Shown here: in pieces, positions 55,780 to 64,000 of the stretch
Numbering within the stretch: position 1 is the stretch's first letter
How the letters are laid out: each line of letters starts with the position of its first letter
Assembly (NCBI RefSeq): GCF_014076845.1
Contig: NZ_JACGUT010000075.1
Span: 124,001 to 188,000, forward strand
Length of the DNA: 64,000 nt
Origin: Colwellia sp. MB3u-41
GTDB taxonomy: Bacteria; Pseudomonadota; Gammaproteobacteria; Enterobacterales; Alteromonadaceae
Reading direction: 5' to 3'
Notes under the pieces: generated by a model
What the model was told of the DNA's origin: nothing
Databases searched by the model: none
The model's input: only the letters and a program-made list of their open reading frames with translations
Program-made: the position numbers and the translations under genes

Positions 55780-57049
55780 AAACATGCTCCACGCTTATTT
55801 TATCTTGTAGACTTAACTGTGCTGGCATCGTCAATAAAATTTCATCTCCGATGTTGATATTAGATAAAATTTGCATAACGTCTTGAGTAATTTCGCCAAT
55901 ATTCACCTGCTGACGATAGAAGAAGCTGTCGCCTTTAGGGCGAACAAATAAGGTTTGCTCACTGCCGGGTTTGACAATTAACACACTGCGTTTAGCTATA
56001 AGCGTCTTTTCAATATTAACTATATTAACTTCACCGGTAACATCAATATTAGGCATGGCGCTGTTCGGTAAAGCTTGCTTAAATTCTACATCTATTTTGA
56101 CACTACCATTAATAACCGTAGGTGCAATTCGGGAAATATAACCGACAATTTTTTCACCTTTAATAAACAGTTCAACCGTTTGATTAAATCGAATTTTATC
56201 AGCTTCACTCGCGCTAACAACGAGCTCTGCATATAAGCTTTTAGTATCAACCACGGTACCTAAGTGGCTACCCGCCATTATTTGCTGCCCTATTTCGAGC
56301 TTGTCATCTAACTGAATAAGAATACCAGCCATAGAAGTGGTAATTGACAGGTTATCAATATCATTTTTTAGCATATCTACGGCTGATTGTGCACGCTTAA
56401 TTCTATATGAGGCAGCCTTTCTGGTCGATTGATGCGTTTTTGTTAAAGTGGATAATTTCTTAGTTTCAATATTGAGTTTTGTTTGCGCTTTGTTACGCTG
56501 CATTATTACTTTTTGCAACTTTAGCTCAGAAACCACATTGGTTTCTCGTAACTTGAGATTCGCTTTTAAATCAACATCATTGATAGAAAGATCGGCTTTA
56601 GCCAATTCAATATCAGCTTCTTGCTGAAAATAGGCAAGCGATAATTCAGCAGAGAGTTTCTCAATTTTTGCTTGTTCTTCTAATAAATCTAACTGACTAT
56701 TTTGATAAGCTTTAATGAGCTTGGGATTTGTCAACGTAAGGATAGTTGCGCCTTTTTCTAACTTAGCGCCAGGCCTTAATTGAATATCGCTAATATGGCC
56801 TTGACTCATCGCGATAATACCGCGACGAACTTTGGCTTTAAGTCGACCATAGGTGTCGACATTGACCTTAATTTGACCGTATTTAATCACACTAATTTGT
56901 GCTTGAGTTTGTAAACGCTCTGCTTTGTCACTTTTATTGTTATCAGCATAAATCTGCCATAAAACCAAAAGACAGCAGATGCCAATGAAAAACGCTAACC
57001 CAAATAACCCTCGTTTTTTGTTATTTTGATCGGTGGGGATAGTAAGCAT
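55772..57049 (-). CDS. HlyD/MacA-family periplasmic adaptor protein
   Basis: The 425-residue protein has an N-terminal membrane anchor (about 15-33, GLFGLAFFIGICCLLVLW), a lipoyl half-motif and a long coiled-coil hairpin (about 110-225). A barrel domain (GHISDIQLRPGAKLEKGATI and GSHLGTVVDTK) and a membrane-proximal domain follow. It would bridge the ABC permease to an outer-membrane channel such as TolC, not encoded here. It is the first gene of the three-gene exporter operon. Confidence 0.9.
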   Translation of the reverse strand: MLTIPTDQNNKKRGLFGLAFFIGICCLLVLWQIYADNNKSDKAERLQTQAQISVIKYGQIKVNVDTYGRLKAKVRRGIIAMSQGHISDIQLRPGAKLEKGATILTLTNPKLIKAYQNSQLDLLEEQAKIEKLSAELSLAYFQQEADIELAKADLSINDVDLKANLKLRETNVVSELKLQKVIMQRNKAQTKLNIETKKLSTLTKTHQSTRKAASYRIKRAQSAVDMLKNDIDNLSITTSMAGILIQLDDKLEIGQQIMAGSHLGTVVDTKSLYAELVVSASEADKIRFNQTVELFIKGEKIVGYISRIAPTVINGSVKIDVEFKQALPNSAMPNIDVTGEVNIVNIEKTLIAKRSVLIVKPGSEQTLFVRPKGDSFFYRQQVNIGEITQDVMQILSNINIGDEILLTMPAQLSLQDKISVEHVYE

Positions 57050-57409
57050 TCTTTATAAAATCCTTTTATTATTAAAAGTAATCGCACTGATATTGTTGCC
57101 TTACCGTTAAAGTACACTAACTTTCGTTTAAGCACAACATGTTGACTTAACGTAAATATATAGTTAACTTGTGATTTATTAAATGATGCAAATACGATAT
57201 TTATCATCAATCAAGCTCGGCTGTATTTTATAATTAATCGGTAAACAAGCTTTACAAAAATTCAGTGAATCGGCTTTATTGTTGTGCAAAAATTTAAACT
57301 TAGTGGTTTTATTGTATTTATGAGCGCGTTATCAATGTTAAGTTCTGAGTTATCGCATATAGAGATGAATATATTTATTTTTAAATTATTTTATAAAAGG
57401 AATTACCTC
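57050..57409. other. Intergenic region between exporter operon and an unknown exported protein
   Basis: About 360 AT-rich bases with divergent genes on each side. The frame of the plus-strand gene stays open 126 bases upstream of its likely ATG, but without a ribosome-binding site or protein-like composition. TTGACT at 57142-57147 is a possible plus-strand -35 without a convincing -10. No gene was found. Confidence 0.4.
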
Positions 57410-57880
57410 ATGAAATGTTTCATCAGTTTGATTATTATCTTATTGTTCAGCCACTCAGCCATTGCGCAACAACCTGTAACTATCGCAAATGATATATTTA
57501 ACGTTTATAAACTTCATGGTGAAGTTGCAGGTAAGCCGCCTATCCCTGCGTTATTTATTTATGATAGCCAAACGCAAAAAATAATGTCCCCACAAAAAGT
57601 ATTGAACATTTTTTCAAGAGACAAAACGTTAACAACAATGGCGGTAAAAGGTATCACCGTTTTCACAAAAACAACCTCAACAGCTACAATTAGCCAAACT
57701 GAGTTAGAAAAAGCATCACGATTTATTAGTATAGATACTCGCTATGTCGCCTTTTTTCATAATATGGGACAAGGTATGGCTGCAGGCTTCCCTGAATTCC
57801 CAGAATTACTGGCCGCAGAAAAAGCTATTATTAAACACCTAAGCGCACAAGATGACGTGAGCTTATACACCTTGATGTGA
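57410..57880 (+). CDS. Exported protein of unknown function
   Basis: The 156-residue precursor starts at the ATG at 57410, with AAAGGAA 7 bases upstream, and has a clear signal peptide (cleavage near AIA-QQ). An upstream in-frame start at 57284 gives a long implausible leader. The mature protein (about 138 residues) has no cysteines, a likely alpha/beta fold with PIPALFIYDSQTQKIMSPQK and a phenylalanine/glycine-rich C-terminal part (FFHNMGQGMAAGFPEFPELL). No family was recognised, and the neighbours give no strong hint. Confidence 0.72.
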   Translation: MKCFISLIIILLFSHSAIAQQPVTIANDIFNVYKLHGEVAGKPPIPALFIYDSQTQKIMSPQKVLNIFSRDKTLTTMAVKGITVFTKTTSTATISQTELEKASRFISIDTRYVAFFHNMGQGMAAGFPEFPELLAAEKAIIKHLSAQDDVSLYTLM

Positions 57881-58017
57881 TTGTTATGGATAGATTAACG
57901 TTTTGAGCATTTACCAATGATATATATTGTTGGGTAATGTAGTTATACATGGTTTTAAGAACAACAGGTTTTGGCAGACTTGCTTAACAGTAAAAATAAG
58001 TGGCTAAGCTAATGGTA

Positions 58018-58048
58018 CGAACTAAACATGGTAATAATGCTTAGTTCG
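58018..58048. repeat. Hairpin downstream of the M14 peptidase gene
   Basis: An inverted repeat CGAACTAA-N15-TTAGTTCG lies between the exported protein gene and the convergent M14 peptidase gene. It has no T tract on either side, so termination is uncertain. Confidence 0.45.
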
Positions 58049-58083
58049 CTAATATTAATGTTAGTAAAACACTAAATCATGAG

Positions 58084-59004
58084 TTAAGTATTTTTTAAAA
58101 CATAATCTAAACCGCCGGTAATAGCGGCAACTTGTGCAAGATTACAATTCTCAGCATCTGATGAAGGGCTGTCTGGATAAACCTCTGTTGTGGTCATGTA
58201 TTTAGCATCTGTTAAGCCCATGCATAAACCTAAATCGCGTGCCGCGTAATTAATAACACCTACCTGCTCAAGTGGTACGCCAATTAATTTACCACTTTCG
58301 TCTGCTGGCGCTATATGGGTGACTTTCTCAACGGCATCAATAATAGCCTTTTGAAAACCTATTTCTGGATCAACGCTATTCGCAACTAAATAAAAGCCAT
58401 CTGGTATATCCCAGGCTTTTTGCTCTATCGCATCGCGCGCAGCAAGTGCCGGTCGGAAGGTTGAATTATCGGTATCCGTGGTTTCGTGTAAATCAATATG
58501 AACAAAAATATCAGTCTTGAGCTCAGCAACATATTTCATTATTGCTGCAGACTCCTCTGCGGGGCTATTTTGATAAAAAGAACGGTTTGGATCTATCGCT
58601 TTAGTGTTCCAACGGTTAACGGTTTCATAACCCCAAGGGCTAATACAAGGTGCCACTATAATATTGAAATGTTCAGCATATTGATTAGCTTTGGTTTCAA
58701 CAAAACATAATGCGCCTTGCACACCACTGGTTTCATAGCCGTGAACACCACCCGTTACTAAAACTGTTTTTTTATTGTCATCCCAGTTTTTTGTTTTAAT
58801 AACAAATAAAGGGTAGCGGTTTTCATCAAGTGAAAGTGCGCCATACTGTTGCACATCAAGATCTGTTTTTAATACGATTATTTTTTCAACCACTTCACTT
58901 TGGTATGAACGTTTAAGGGTTTGTGCTTCAAACCATTGAGTGTTTTCAGTTTCAGTCCATTTTTGACCCGGCGTGCCGATTGGATAGTTTTCTTCTTGAT
59001 TCAT
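58084..59004 (-). CDS. M14-family zinc carboxypeptidase-like protein
   Basis: A 306-residue cytosolic-looking protein with no signal peptide. The zinc site of the M14 family is visible: His and Glu in GGVHGYETSG (about 90-99) and a third ligand in HIDLHETTD. The catalytic base would be in the C-terminal part (NLAQ region not resolved). M14 enzymes remove C-terminal residues, cleave muropeptides or act on acylated amino acids. The substrate here is unknown. It is a single gene, 199 bases from the GH3 stop. Confidence 0.85.
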   Translation of the reverse strand: MNQEENYPIGTPGQKWTETENTQWFEAQTLKRSYQSEVVEKIIVLKTDLDVQQYGALSLDENRYPLFVIKTKNWDDNKKTVLVTGGVHGYETSGVQGALCFVETKANQYAEHFNIIVAPCISPWGYETVNRWNTKAIDPNRSFYQNSPAEESAAIMKYVAELKTDIFVHIDLHETTDTDNSTFRPALAARDAIEQKAWDIPDGFYLVANSVDPEIGFQKAIIDAVEKVTHIAPADESGKLIGVPLEQVGVINYAARDLGLCMGLTDAKYMTTTEVYPDSPSSDAENCNLAQVAAITGGLDYVLKNT

Positions 59005-59120
59005 TTTATTTTCTTTTGATGTTTTTAGATTAAGACCAAGTTTACACGGAGAAAGAAGTAAGGGTAAGCGTTAGATAATTAAATAACTTCAGCTATTGTT
59101 AAGTAGTCAGCCTATAGCTG

Positions 59121-59166
59121 AAGTAAAAAAAAGGGTAAAACTAACAATGTTAGTTTTACCCTTTTA
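59121..59166 (-). terminator. Rho-independent terminator after the GH3 gene
   Basis: A perfect 16-bp stem AAAAGGGTAAAACTAA / TTAGTTTTACCCTTTT (59129-59144 with 59150-59165) with a 5-base loop and a T run on the minus strand. A smaller GTCCTT/AAGGAC hairpin lies at 59183-59197. Confidence 0.85.
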
Positions 59167-59203
59167 GCTTGTTTTTATAAGGGTCCTTATAAAGGACTCT
59201 TTT

Positions 59204-61783
59204 TTAAAGGCAGTTAGAGACGGTATTTTCGACTTTACTTGCCGTTAAACGAATATGGTTAATAGACAAATTAACCATACCTTGGGTGCGAAGTTCAAAA
59301 GGCATAGCCACTTTACTGAGCTGAACACCTTTATCAGCGAAGCAATGTAAACTTATTGATATATCTTGCCATTCACCTAACGGTAAACTGGCAAGTTCTT
59401 TTTGAATATCAATACGCGCCTGACAACTTGATTGAGTATCACCAATAGTTTCGCAGTTCATCGACACATAAACAGGCTGGTCAATATTACTGTCTCTCAG
59501 CACAGTGAAAGTTAATGTTGCATTTCTTTCAAGCTCAGAAGATAAGTCTTCTCTAAACCCGTTACCACTAATGAATTTTACTCCAACGTTTTTGTTACCT
59601 GTCGATTCAAGGCGAAAAGAATCTTCTTGAACAAGCTTATCAACGGTTCGATAAGATATACCAGGGAGTGACTTACTATTGGCATCTATTTCAGTTGCTT
59701 GTTGATCTGAAACTAATAACATTTTCCATGGTTCTACTGCTTTTCCCTTAAATATATCGGTATCATGATTGGTATTCATCACCGCATCAGACTTTTCAGA
59801 TAAGTCACCCAATAAAGTATCATCATCGTTATAAGTCAAACCATAGCCATAAGGAAATAAGGGTTGGTAGACATCGTCAAATCGATTAACAATTTGGGTA
59901 GGCGATTTAGGCCAAGAAAATGACAATTTTCCTTTAAAGTCATGTTTTACCTTAGCACTTTTATCTGTTAATAAAACATCAGCAACAGCCTTACCTTCTG
60001 AACCAGGTAACCATGCTGCCACAAAAGCATCGCTGGCATTAATCTCTGCATTTACCCACATAGGTCGACCACTAACAAAAACGGCAACAACAGGTATCCC
60101 TTTTGCTTTAAGCGATTTTAGTAACGCTAAATCTTTTTTATTACCGCGCTGATACTCTAAGTTATCGATGTCGCCATGACCTTCTGCATATGGCTCTTCG
60201 CCAAAAACGACAATCGCCACGTCAGGTTTTTCAGTATAGCTACCATCAACGCTTAGTGTCGTTTGACCACCCGCGTCATTGACCCTTTTTTCAATGCCTG
60301 AATAAATAGAAGATGCATCCGGAAAATCAGCATTTTTATTACCTGTACCTTGCCAAGTAATTGTCCAACCACCTGATTGCTTACCAATATTATCAGCAGC
60401 ATCGCCAGCGACTAAAACATGTTGGTTTGGTGATAGTGGTAATAGGTGATTTTTATTTTTCAACAAGACTAAAGACTCACGAACAGCTTGTTGCGCAACA
60501 TCGCGATGTGCCTTTGCACCGATTAAAGCCGTTTTACCTGAAAGGACACGATTGGCAGGGCTTGGTTTTTCAAAAAGTCCGGCACGTACTTTTACGCGTA
60601 AAACACGAGTAACCGCATCGTCTATGCGCGATTGAGCAATCACGCCTTTGTTGACTTGCGCGATAATATTTTCATAAAGTGGTTTCCATGCATCGGTTGG
60701 CACCATAAAAACATCCAAACCGGCATTAACCGCTTGTGAACAACTTTCATTTACACAGCCTTTTACTTGTCCGTGACCATTCCAATCACCGACTATAAAA
60801 CCGTCAAAACCCATTCTATTTTTTAACACGTCGGTCAAAAGATACTTATGTCCGTGTACTTTATCTCCGTTCCAACTGTTAAAAGAAGCCATTACAGATT
60901 GAGCACCCGCCGTTAAGCCGCCAACATAACCTTGTGCGTGAATAGTAAATAGTTCTTGCTCTGAAACTAAATTATCACCTTGGTCGTCACCATATTGGGT
61001 ACCACCGTCACCAATAAAATGCTTAACGGTGCTAATAACCCGTTTATTACCTAAAAAGTCTTTATTAGCATGGCCTTGTAAGCCTTTTACAATAGAAGCA
61101 GAATAAGTACGCACGATTTCAGGATCTTCAGAATACCCTTCATAAGTACGCCCCCAACGATCATCTCTCACAACAGCAACGGTTGGTGCAAAAACCCAAT
61201 CAATTCCTGTCACCATAACTTCGGTCGCCGTTATTTCAGCTATTTTTTCAATTAGATCAGGATTGTTTGCCGCCCCTAAACCAATATTGTGTGGAAATAG
61301 CGTTGCTCCAACAACATTGTTATGACCATGTACAGCGTCAGTTCCCCACATAGTAGGAATAGTTGAACCGTCTACTGAATCATCAATTGATGCTTGATAC
61401 ATTTTCTCAGCTAAAGAAATCCAATCAGCAGGTGTAGAATGTTTATTATTATTTGGAAACGCACCACCACCATTTAGATAAGAGCCAAAACCATAGGTAC
61501 GCATATCTTCAACAGTAATATCGCGAATTTCAGGTTGTATCATCTGTGCAACTTTTTGTTGCAAGGTCATTTCTGCGAGTAAACTTGCCACCCTAGCTTC
61601 GATGTTATCGTCTTTTTTAACTTCACTTTCAAGCTTAGGCCAAATATTATCTGTTTTATTTTCTTCAATAGATTGAGCACTTGCATCCGTTGAACGCGTA
61701 ACTGATGACTGACCACACCCCAAAATAAAGAGAGGTAACGCCATAAAAATCAGGCTTTTTGTTTTTAATTTATAATATTTCAT
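59204..61783 (-). CDS. Glycoside hydrolase family 3 beta-glucosidase, lipoprotein
   Basis: A predicted exo-beta-glucanase or beta-glucosidase that releases glucose from oligosaccharides. The 859-residue precursor has a lipoprotein signal (lipobox ILGC), the GH3 barrel with KHFIGDGG and the catalytic nucleophile in VGDWNGHG (about D333), the C-terminal alpha/beta sandwich (GEEPYAEGHGD) and a further beta-rich domain after residue 680. The layout resembles marine ExoP-type exo-glucanases. The start ATG at 61783 fits the signal peptide; ATG 61798 overlaps the transporter stop. It is cotranscribed with the transporter. Confidence 0.92.
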   Translation of the reverse strand: MKYYKLKTKSLIFMALPLFILGCGQSSVTRSTDASAQSIEENKTDNIWPKLESEVKKDDNIEARVASLLAEMTLQQKVAQMIQPEIRDITVEDMRTYGFGSYLNGGGAFPNNNKHSTPADWISLAEKMYQASIDDSVDGSTIPTMWGTDAVHGHNNVVGATLFPHNIGLGAANNPDLIEKIAEITATEVMVTGIDWVFAPTVAVVRDDRWGRTYEGYSEDPEIVRTYSASIVKGLQGHANKDFLGNKRVISTVKHFIGDGGTQYGDDQGDNLVSEQELFTIHAQGYVGGLTAGAQSVMASFNSWNGDKVHGHKYLLTDVLKNRMGFDGFIVGDWNGHGQVKGCVNESCSQAVNAGLDVFMVPTDAWKPLYENIIAQVNKGVIAQSRIDDAVTRVLRVKVRAGLFEKPSPANRVLSGKTALIGAKAHRDVAQQAVRESLVLLKNKNHLLPLSPNQHVLVAGDAADNIGKQSGGWTITWQGTGNKNADFPDASSIYSGIEKRVNDAGGQTTLSVDGSYTEKPDVAIVVFGEEPYAEGHGDIDNLEYQRGNKKDLALLKSLKAKGIPVVAVFVSGRPMWVNAEINASDAFVAAWLPGSEGKAVADVLLTDKSAKVKHDFKGKLSFSWPKSPTQIVNRFDDVYQPLFPYGYGLTYNDDDTLLGDLSEKSDAVMNTNHDTDIFKGKAVEPWKMLLVSDQQATEIDANSKSLPGISYRTVDKLVQEDSFRLESTGNKNVGVKFISGNGFREDLSSELERNATLTFTVLRDSNIDQPVYVSMNCETIGDTQSSCQARIDIQKELASLPLGEWQDISISLHCFADKGVQLSKVAMPFELRTQGMVNLSINHIRLTASKVENTVSNCL

Positions 61784-61790
61784 CTTTGTC

Positions 61791-63068
61791 TCATCCATTA
61801 ACTGTACTGGCTATTTTGCTACCCTTTACACCATAATAAATGATGTATATATAACAAAATAAAGGCAATATGAAGGCAACCTGAACATTAGATATGTCAG
61901 CTAATATGCCTTGTAATACAGGAAGAATTGCCCCACCAACGATGGCTAAACAAAGGATACCGGCTCCTTGGCTGGTATGTTTTTCAAGACCACTTAACGC
62001 TAAGCTAAAAATAGTTGGGAACATAATTGAGTTAAATAACCCCACTAATAGTATCGCCCACATAGCAATACTGCCTGAACTAAGCACGGTTACGAGTATC
62101 AAAATGGCAGAACATACTGCATTAAAGGCTAATGTCTTACCCGCATCGACTTTTTGCATAACGGCTGCGCCAATAAAACGACCAACCATTGCTCCGCCCC
62201 AGTAATAGGTCAGGTACTTAGCCGCATCTGTTTCTTCTAAACCGGCAATATGAGCTTCACCTAAGAAGCTAACCAAAAAGCTACCAATCGATACTTCTGC
62301 GCCAACATAAACAAAAATACCAATGGCACCTAGGACCAAATGACGATGCTGCCATGCAGAGCCTTCAATTTTTTCACCTTCGACAACTTCAGCACTTTCA
62401 ATATGCGGCAGTTTCAGTAAAGCAAAAATAGCGGCAAGTACGAGCAATGCCGCCATAAGCCCTATATAAGGTAATTGCACCGATTCAGCACTTGTTGCTG
62501 ACATTGAATCAGTCACTTCATTTAAAATTAATAACGCGCCAAAATAAGGAGCGATAGTCGTGCCTAATGCATTAAACGCTTGTGTCATGGTTAATCGTGA
62601 GGAAGCAGTTTCTGTTGAACCTAATAAGGTTACGTAAGGGTTTGCAGAAACCTGTAAAATAGTGATGCCACTCGCGAGTACAAATAAAGCAGATAAAAAA
62701 ACAGGATAACTATGTAAAGACGCAGCCGGATAAAACATTAAACAGCCTAATGCGGCAATAACTAAGCCAATAACAATACCTTTTTGATAGCCCATACTTT
62801 TAACAAGCTTTCCTGCGGGTAAAGATACAAGGAAGTAAGCGCCAAAAAAACAAAACTGGACGAGCATTGATTGTGCGTAACTTAAAGAAAAAATAGCTTT
62901 TAAATGAGGAATTAAAATGTCATTTAAACAGGTTATAAAGCCCCACATAAAAAATAATGAGGTTAATGAAAGTAAAGCAAAGCGAGTAGAGCTTTCTCCA
63001 ACTTTCCCATTAGATAAATGGGTGTCAGAAGCTTTAGCTTGCCCTAAAGATGAGGGTGTTACAGCCAT
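61791..63068 (-). CDS. GluP/FHS-family MFS sugar transporter
   Basis: A 425-residue inner-membrane protein with twelve helices of the glucose/galactose (GluP, FucP) group of the major facilitator superfamily. It begins [20 protein letters not shown] and carries LILNEVTDS and the family motif [15 protein letters not shown]. It would import glucose released by the GH3 enzyme with protons or sodium ions. Its stop (TGA) lies next to the GH3 start region, so they form an operon; a TonB-dependent receptor precedes it. Confidence 0.92.
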   Translation of the reverse strand: MAVTPSSLGQAKASDTHLSNGKVGESSTRFALLSLTSLFFMWGFITCLNDILIPHLKAIFSLSYAQSMLVQFCFFGAYFLVSLPAGKLVKSMGYQKGIVIGLVIAALGCLMFYPAASLHSYPVFLSALFVLASGITILQVSANPYVTLLGSTETASSRLTMTQAFNALGTTIAPYFGALLILNEVTDSMSATSAESVQLPYIGLMAALLVLAAIFALLKLPHIESAEVVEGEKIEGSAWQHRHLVLGAIGIFVYVGAEVSIGSFLVSFLGEAHIAGLEETDAAKYLTYYWGGAMVGRFIGAAVMQKVDAGKTLAFNAVCSAILILVTVLSSGSIAMWAILLVGLFNSIMFPTIFSLALSGLEKHTSQGAGILCLAIVGGAILPVLQGILADISNVQVAFILPLFCYIYIIYYGVKGSKIASTVNG

Positions 63069-63162
63069 GAGGTAAAATCCTATACTTGTTTATAACAGAT
63101 ACGTGTGAACGACAGCTATGCTTAAAGCGTATCGTTAAGTTTGTATTGCATGCTGATGAAAG

Positions 63163-63208
63163 TATTGGCGCTCATAACTTATTAACTTAAAGCATATGAA
63201 CGCCAATA
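63163..63208 (-). repeat. Long inverted repeat between receptor and transporter genes
   Basis: Inverted repeat TATTGGCGCTCATA / TATGAACGCCAATA (63163-63176 with 63195-63208), 13 of 14 positions paired, with an 18-base loop. It lacks a T tract. It may be an mRNA-stabilising hairpin or attenuator between the receptor and the downstream transporter-GH3 genes. Confidence 0.5.
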
Positions 63209-63219
63209 TTGAAGAACGG

Positions 63220-64000
63220 TTATTTAAAGCTATAACGAACGCCTAAGGTGTACCTTGAACCGTATTGACGAGCAAAAAGAAATTGCTCTTCATAGCGGCC
63301 ATAACCCTGTTCTGTTTCGTTATTCAGGTTGAGTCCTTCAAAGAATACAGTGAAGTTTTCATCAATGTCGTAATTAACACTCATATCGACTTGACCAAAC
63401 TCTTTAGCAAACTGTGGCGGATTATCTGAAGAACCTTGTCCTTGGCCTACACCAATAAGGTACTCGTCTCGCCATGCGTAAGTGACTTTTACCGACAAGC
63501 CATCTTTTTCATAGAACAGCTGAAAGTTAGCTGAGTCACTTAATCCGGTTAACGGTGTTTGTGGCGCTAAGTCTGCGACACTGTCAACTCGGGTTATATC
63601 ATCAACATCAAACTCAACATCCCCGTCAACAAAAGTAGCATTTGCACCAAAACCAAAACCACTTTCACCAAAGAAATGTTGAACCGCTAGCTCGATACCA
63701 TCAACCATCTTGTCATCTGGCGTGTTGAATGGACGAGTAATATCCCATTGCATCAGTGGATCATCACTTGTTGGTTCAATAAAGCCTTGAGCATTCAACG
63801 TAGCACCATTGAGCTGCATTTGAGCGAAGATTTCATCACTAGTTGGAGTGCCACCTAAATCTGTAACAGCTTGGTTCCAACGTGGGCCTTGATATATATC
63901 ACGTATATCATCAACCGCTGTGGTAACTGTTTGGCTACTAATGAAGTTCTTTACATCTTTTCTGAAGTAACCCACTGCAGCATAACTGCCTTCTGCATAG
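63220..64000 (-). CDS. TonB-dependent receptor, C-terminal part (cut by window edge)
   Basis: The frame is open to base 64000, so only the last 260 residues are present. They look like the C-terminal beta-barrel strands of a TonB-dependent receptor: alternating polar and aromatic strands (YAAVGYFRKDVKNFI, FQLFYEKDGLSVKVTYAW) and the end YTLGVRYSFK with the receptor-type terminal aromatic strand. Upstream of a sugar transporter and a GH3 enzyme, it would bring beta-glucan oligosaccharides across the outer membrane, powered by TonB. The substrate is inferred from the context. Confidence 0.88.
   Translation of the reverse strand, partial: YAEGSYAAVGYFRKDVKNFISSQTVTTAVDDIRDIYQGPRWNQAVTDLGGTPTSDEIFAQMQLNGATLNAQGFIEPTSDDPLMQWDITRPFNTPDDKMVDGIELAVQHFFGESGFGFGANATFVDGDVEFDVDDITRVDSVADLAPQTPLTGLSDSANFQLFYEKDGLSVKVTYAWRDEYLIGVGQGQGSSDNPPQFAKEFGQVDMSVNYDIDENFTVFFEGLNLNNETEQGYGRYEEQFLFARQYGSRYTLGVRYSFK

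Noticed and set aside
57264-57285. A possible sigma-54 promoter (CGGC...TTGT) before the exported protein
   Set aside because: Only the GG and TTG elements fit; the flanking consensus is poor and it is more than 120 bases from the likely start.
57284-57409. N-terminal extension of the exported protein from a start at 57284
   Set aside because: The extension lacks a ribosome-binding site, whereas the ATG at 57410 has AAAGGAA and begins a typical signal peptide.
1-64000. CRISPR array, prophage, insertion sequence, tRNA or rRNA genes
   Set aside because: No regularly spaced repeats, transposase or phage genes, or tRNA-like cloverleaf sequences were recognised by reading; a dedicated search could still find a small one.

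Overview
This window is a 64 kb piece of an AT-rich gammaproteobacterial chromosome. The gene families and gene order fit a marine Alteromonadales bacterium, most likely Colwellia or Thalassotalea-like. That placement is an inference from the rpsB-to-lpx cluster, the DUF3450/TtpC/TonB2 cluster, TruC with DUF3549 and DUF3301, the sap-psp-ycjXF-tyrR block carrying phhAB, and a GH3/GluP/TonB-receptor sugar locus. No insertion sequence, prophage, CRISPR array, tRNA or rRNA was seen.

Layout. From 1 to 13,512 (minus strand) lies the conserved translation and envelope cluster rpsB-tsf-pyrH-frr-uppS-cdsA-dxr-rseP-bamA-skp-lpxD-fabZ-lpxA-lpxB, with lpxB cut by the left edge. It makes ribosomal protein S2, EF-Ts, isoprenoid and phospholipid precursors, the outer-membrane assembly machinery and lipid A. 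Internal hairpin terminators follow tsf, frr and skp, and many of its genes start with TTG or GTG. From 13,975 to 19,047 (plus) are a DsbA-like protein, map, glnD and dapD. From 19,317 to 23,887 are a small lipoprotein behind a near-consensus sigma-54 promoter, truC, DUF3549 and DUF3301 genes, a soluble zinc-binding chemoreceptor and an exported phosphatase-like protein. From 23,946 to 27,576 (minus) are ybaB, dnaX (with a complete programmed -1 frameshift signal), apt, a lone response regulator, and a 41-residue membrane protein behind an FNR-type palindrome.

From 27,767 to 32,722 (minus) is a six-gene TonB2-type energy-transduction operon. It is followed by a TSUP permease, priC and a ComFB-family gene (plus), a decayed PilZ gene, the 4.5S RNA gene with its promoter, a DUF3014 protein and maiA. 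From 38,014 to 51,812 is the tyrR / phhAB / ycjXF / pspABC / pspF / sapABCDF neighbourhood, which parallels the order around the E. coli psp locus but carries phenylalanine hydroxylase genes between ycjF and tyrR. From 51,907 to 57,880 are efpL (YeiP-type EF-P paralogue), a MacAB-like three-gene exporter and an unknown exported protein. From 58,084 to the right edge are an M14 peptidase and a beta-glucoside locus (GH3 lipoprotein, GluP-type transporter, TonB-dependent receptor cut by the window).

Most of the window is core genome. I did not find a convincing, wholly new multi-gene system. The best leads are local: the dnaX frameshift module with two slippery heptamers, a chemoreceptor whose evident N-terminus has no standard start codon, the FNR-box small-protein/response-regulator pair, the sigma-54 lipoprotein, a multiply broken PilZ gene beside ComFB, and a duplicated ycjX tail that now carries the ycjF ribosome-binding site.
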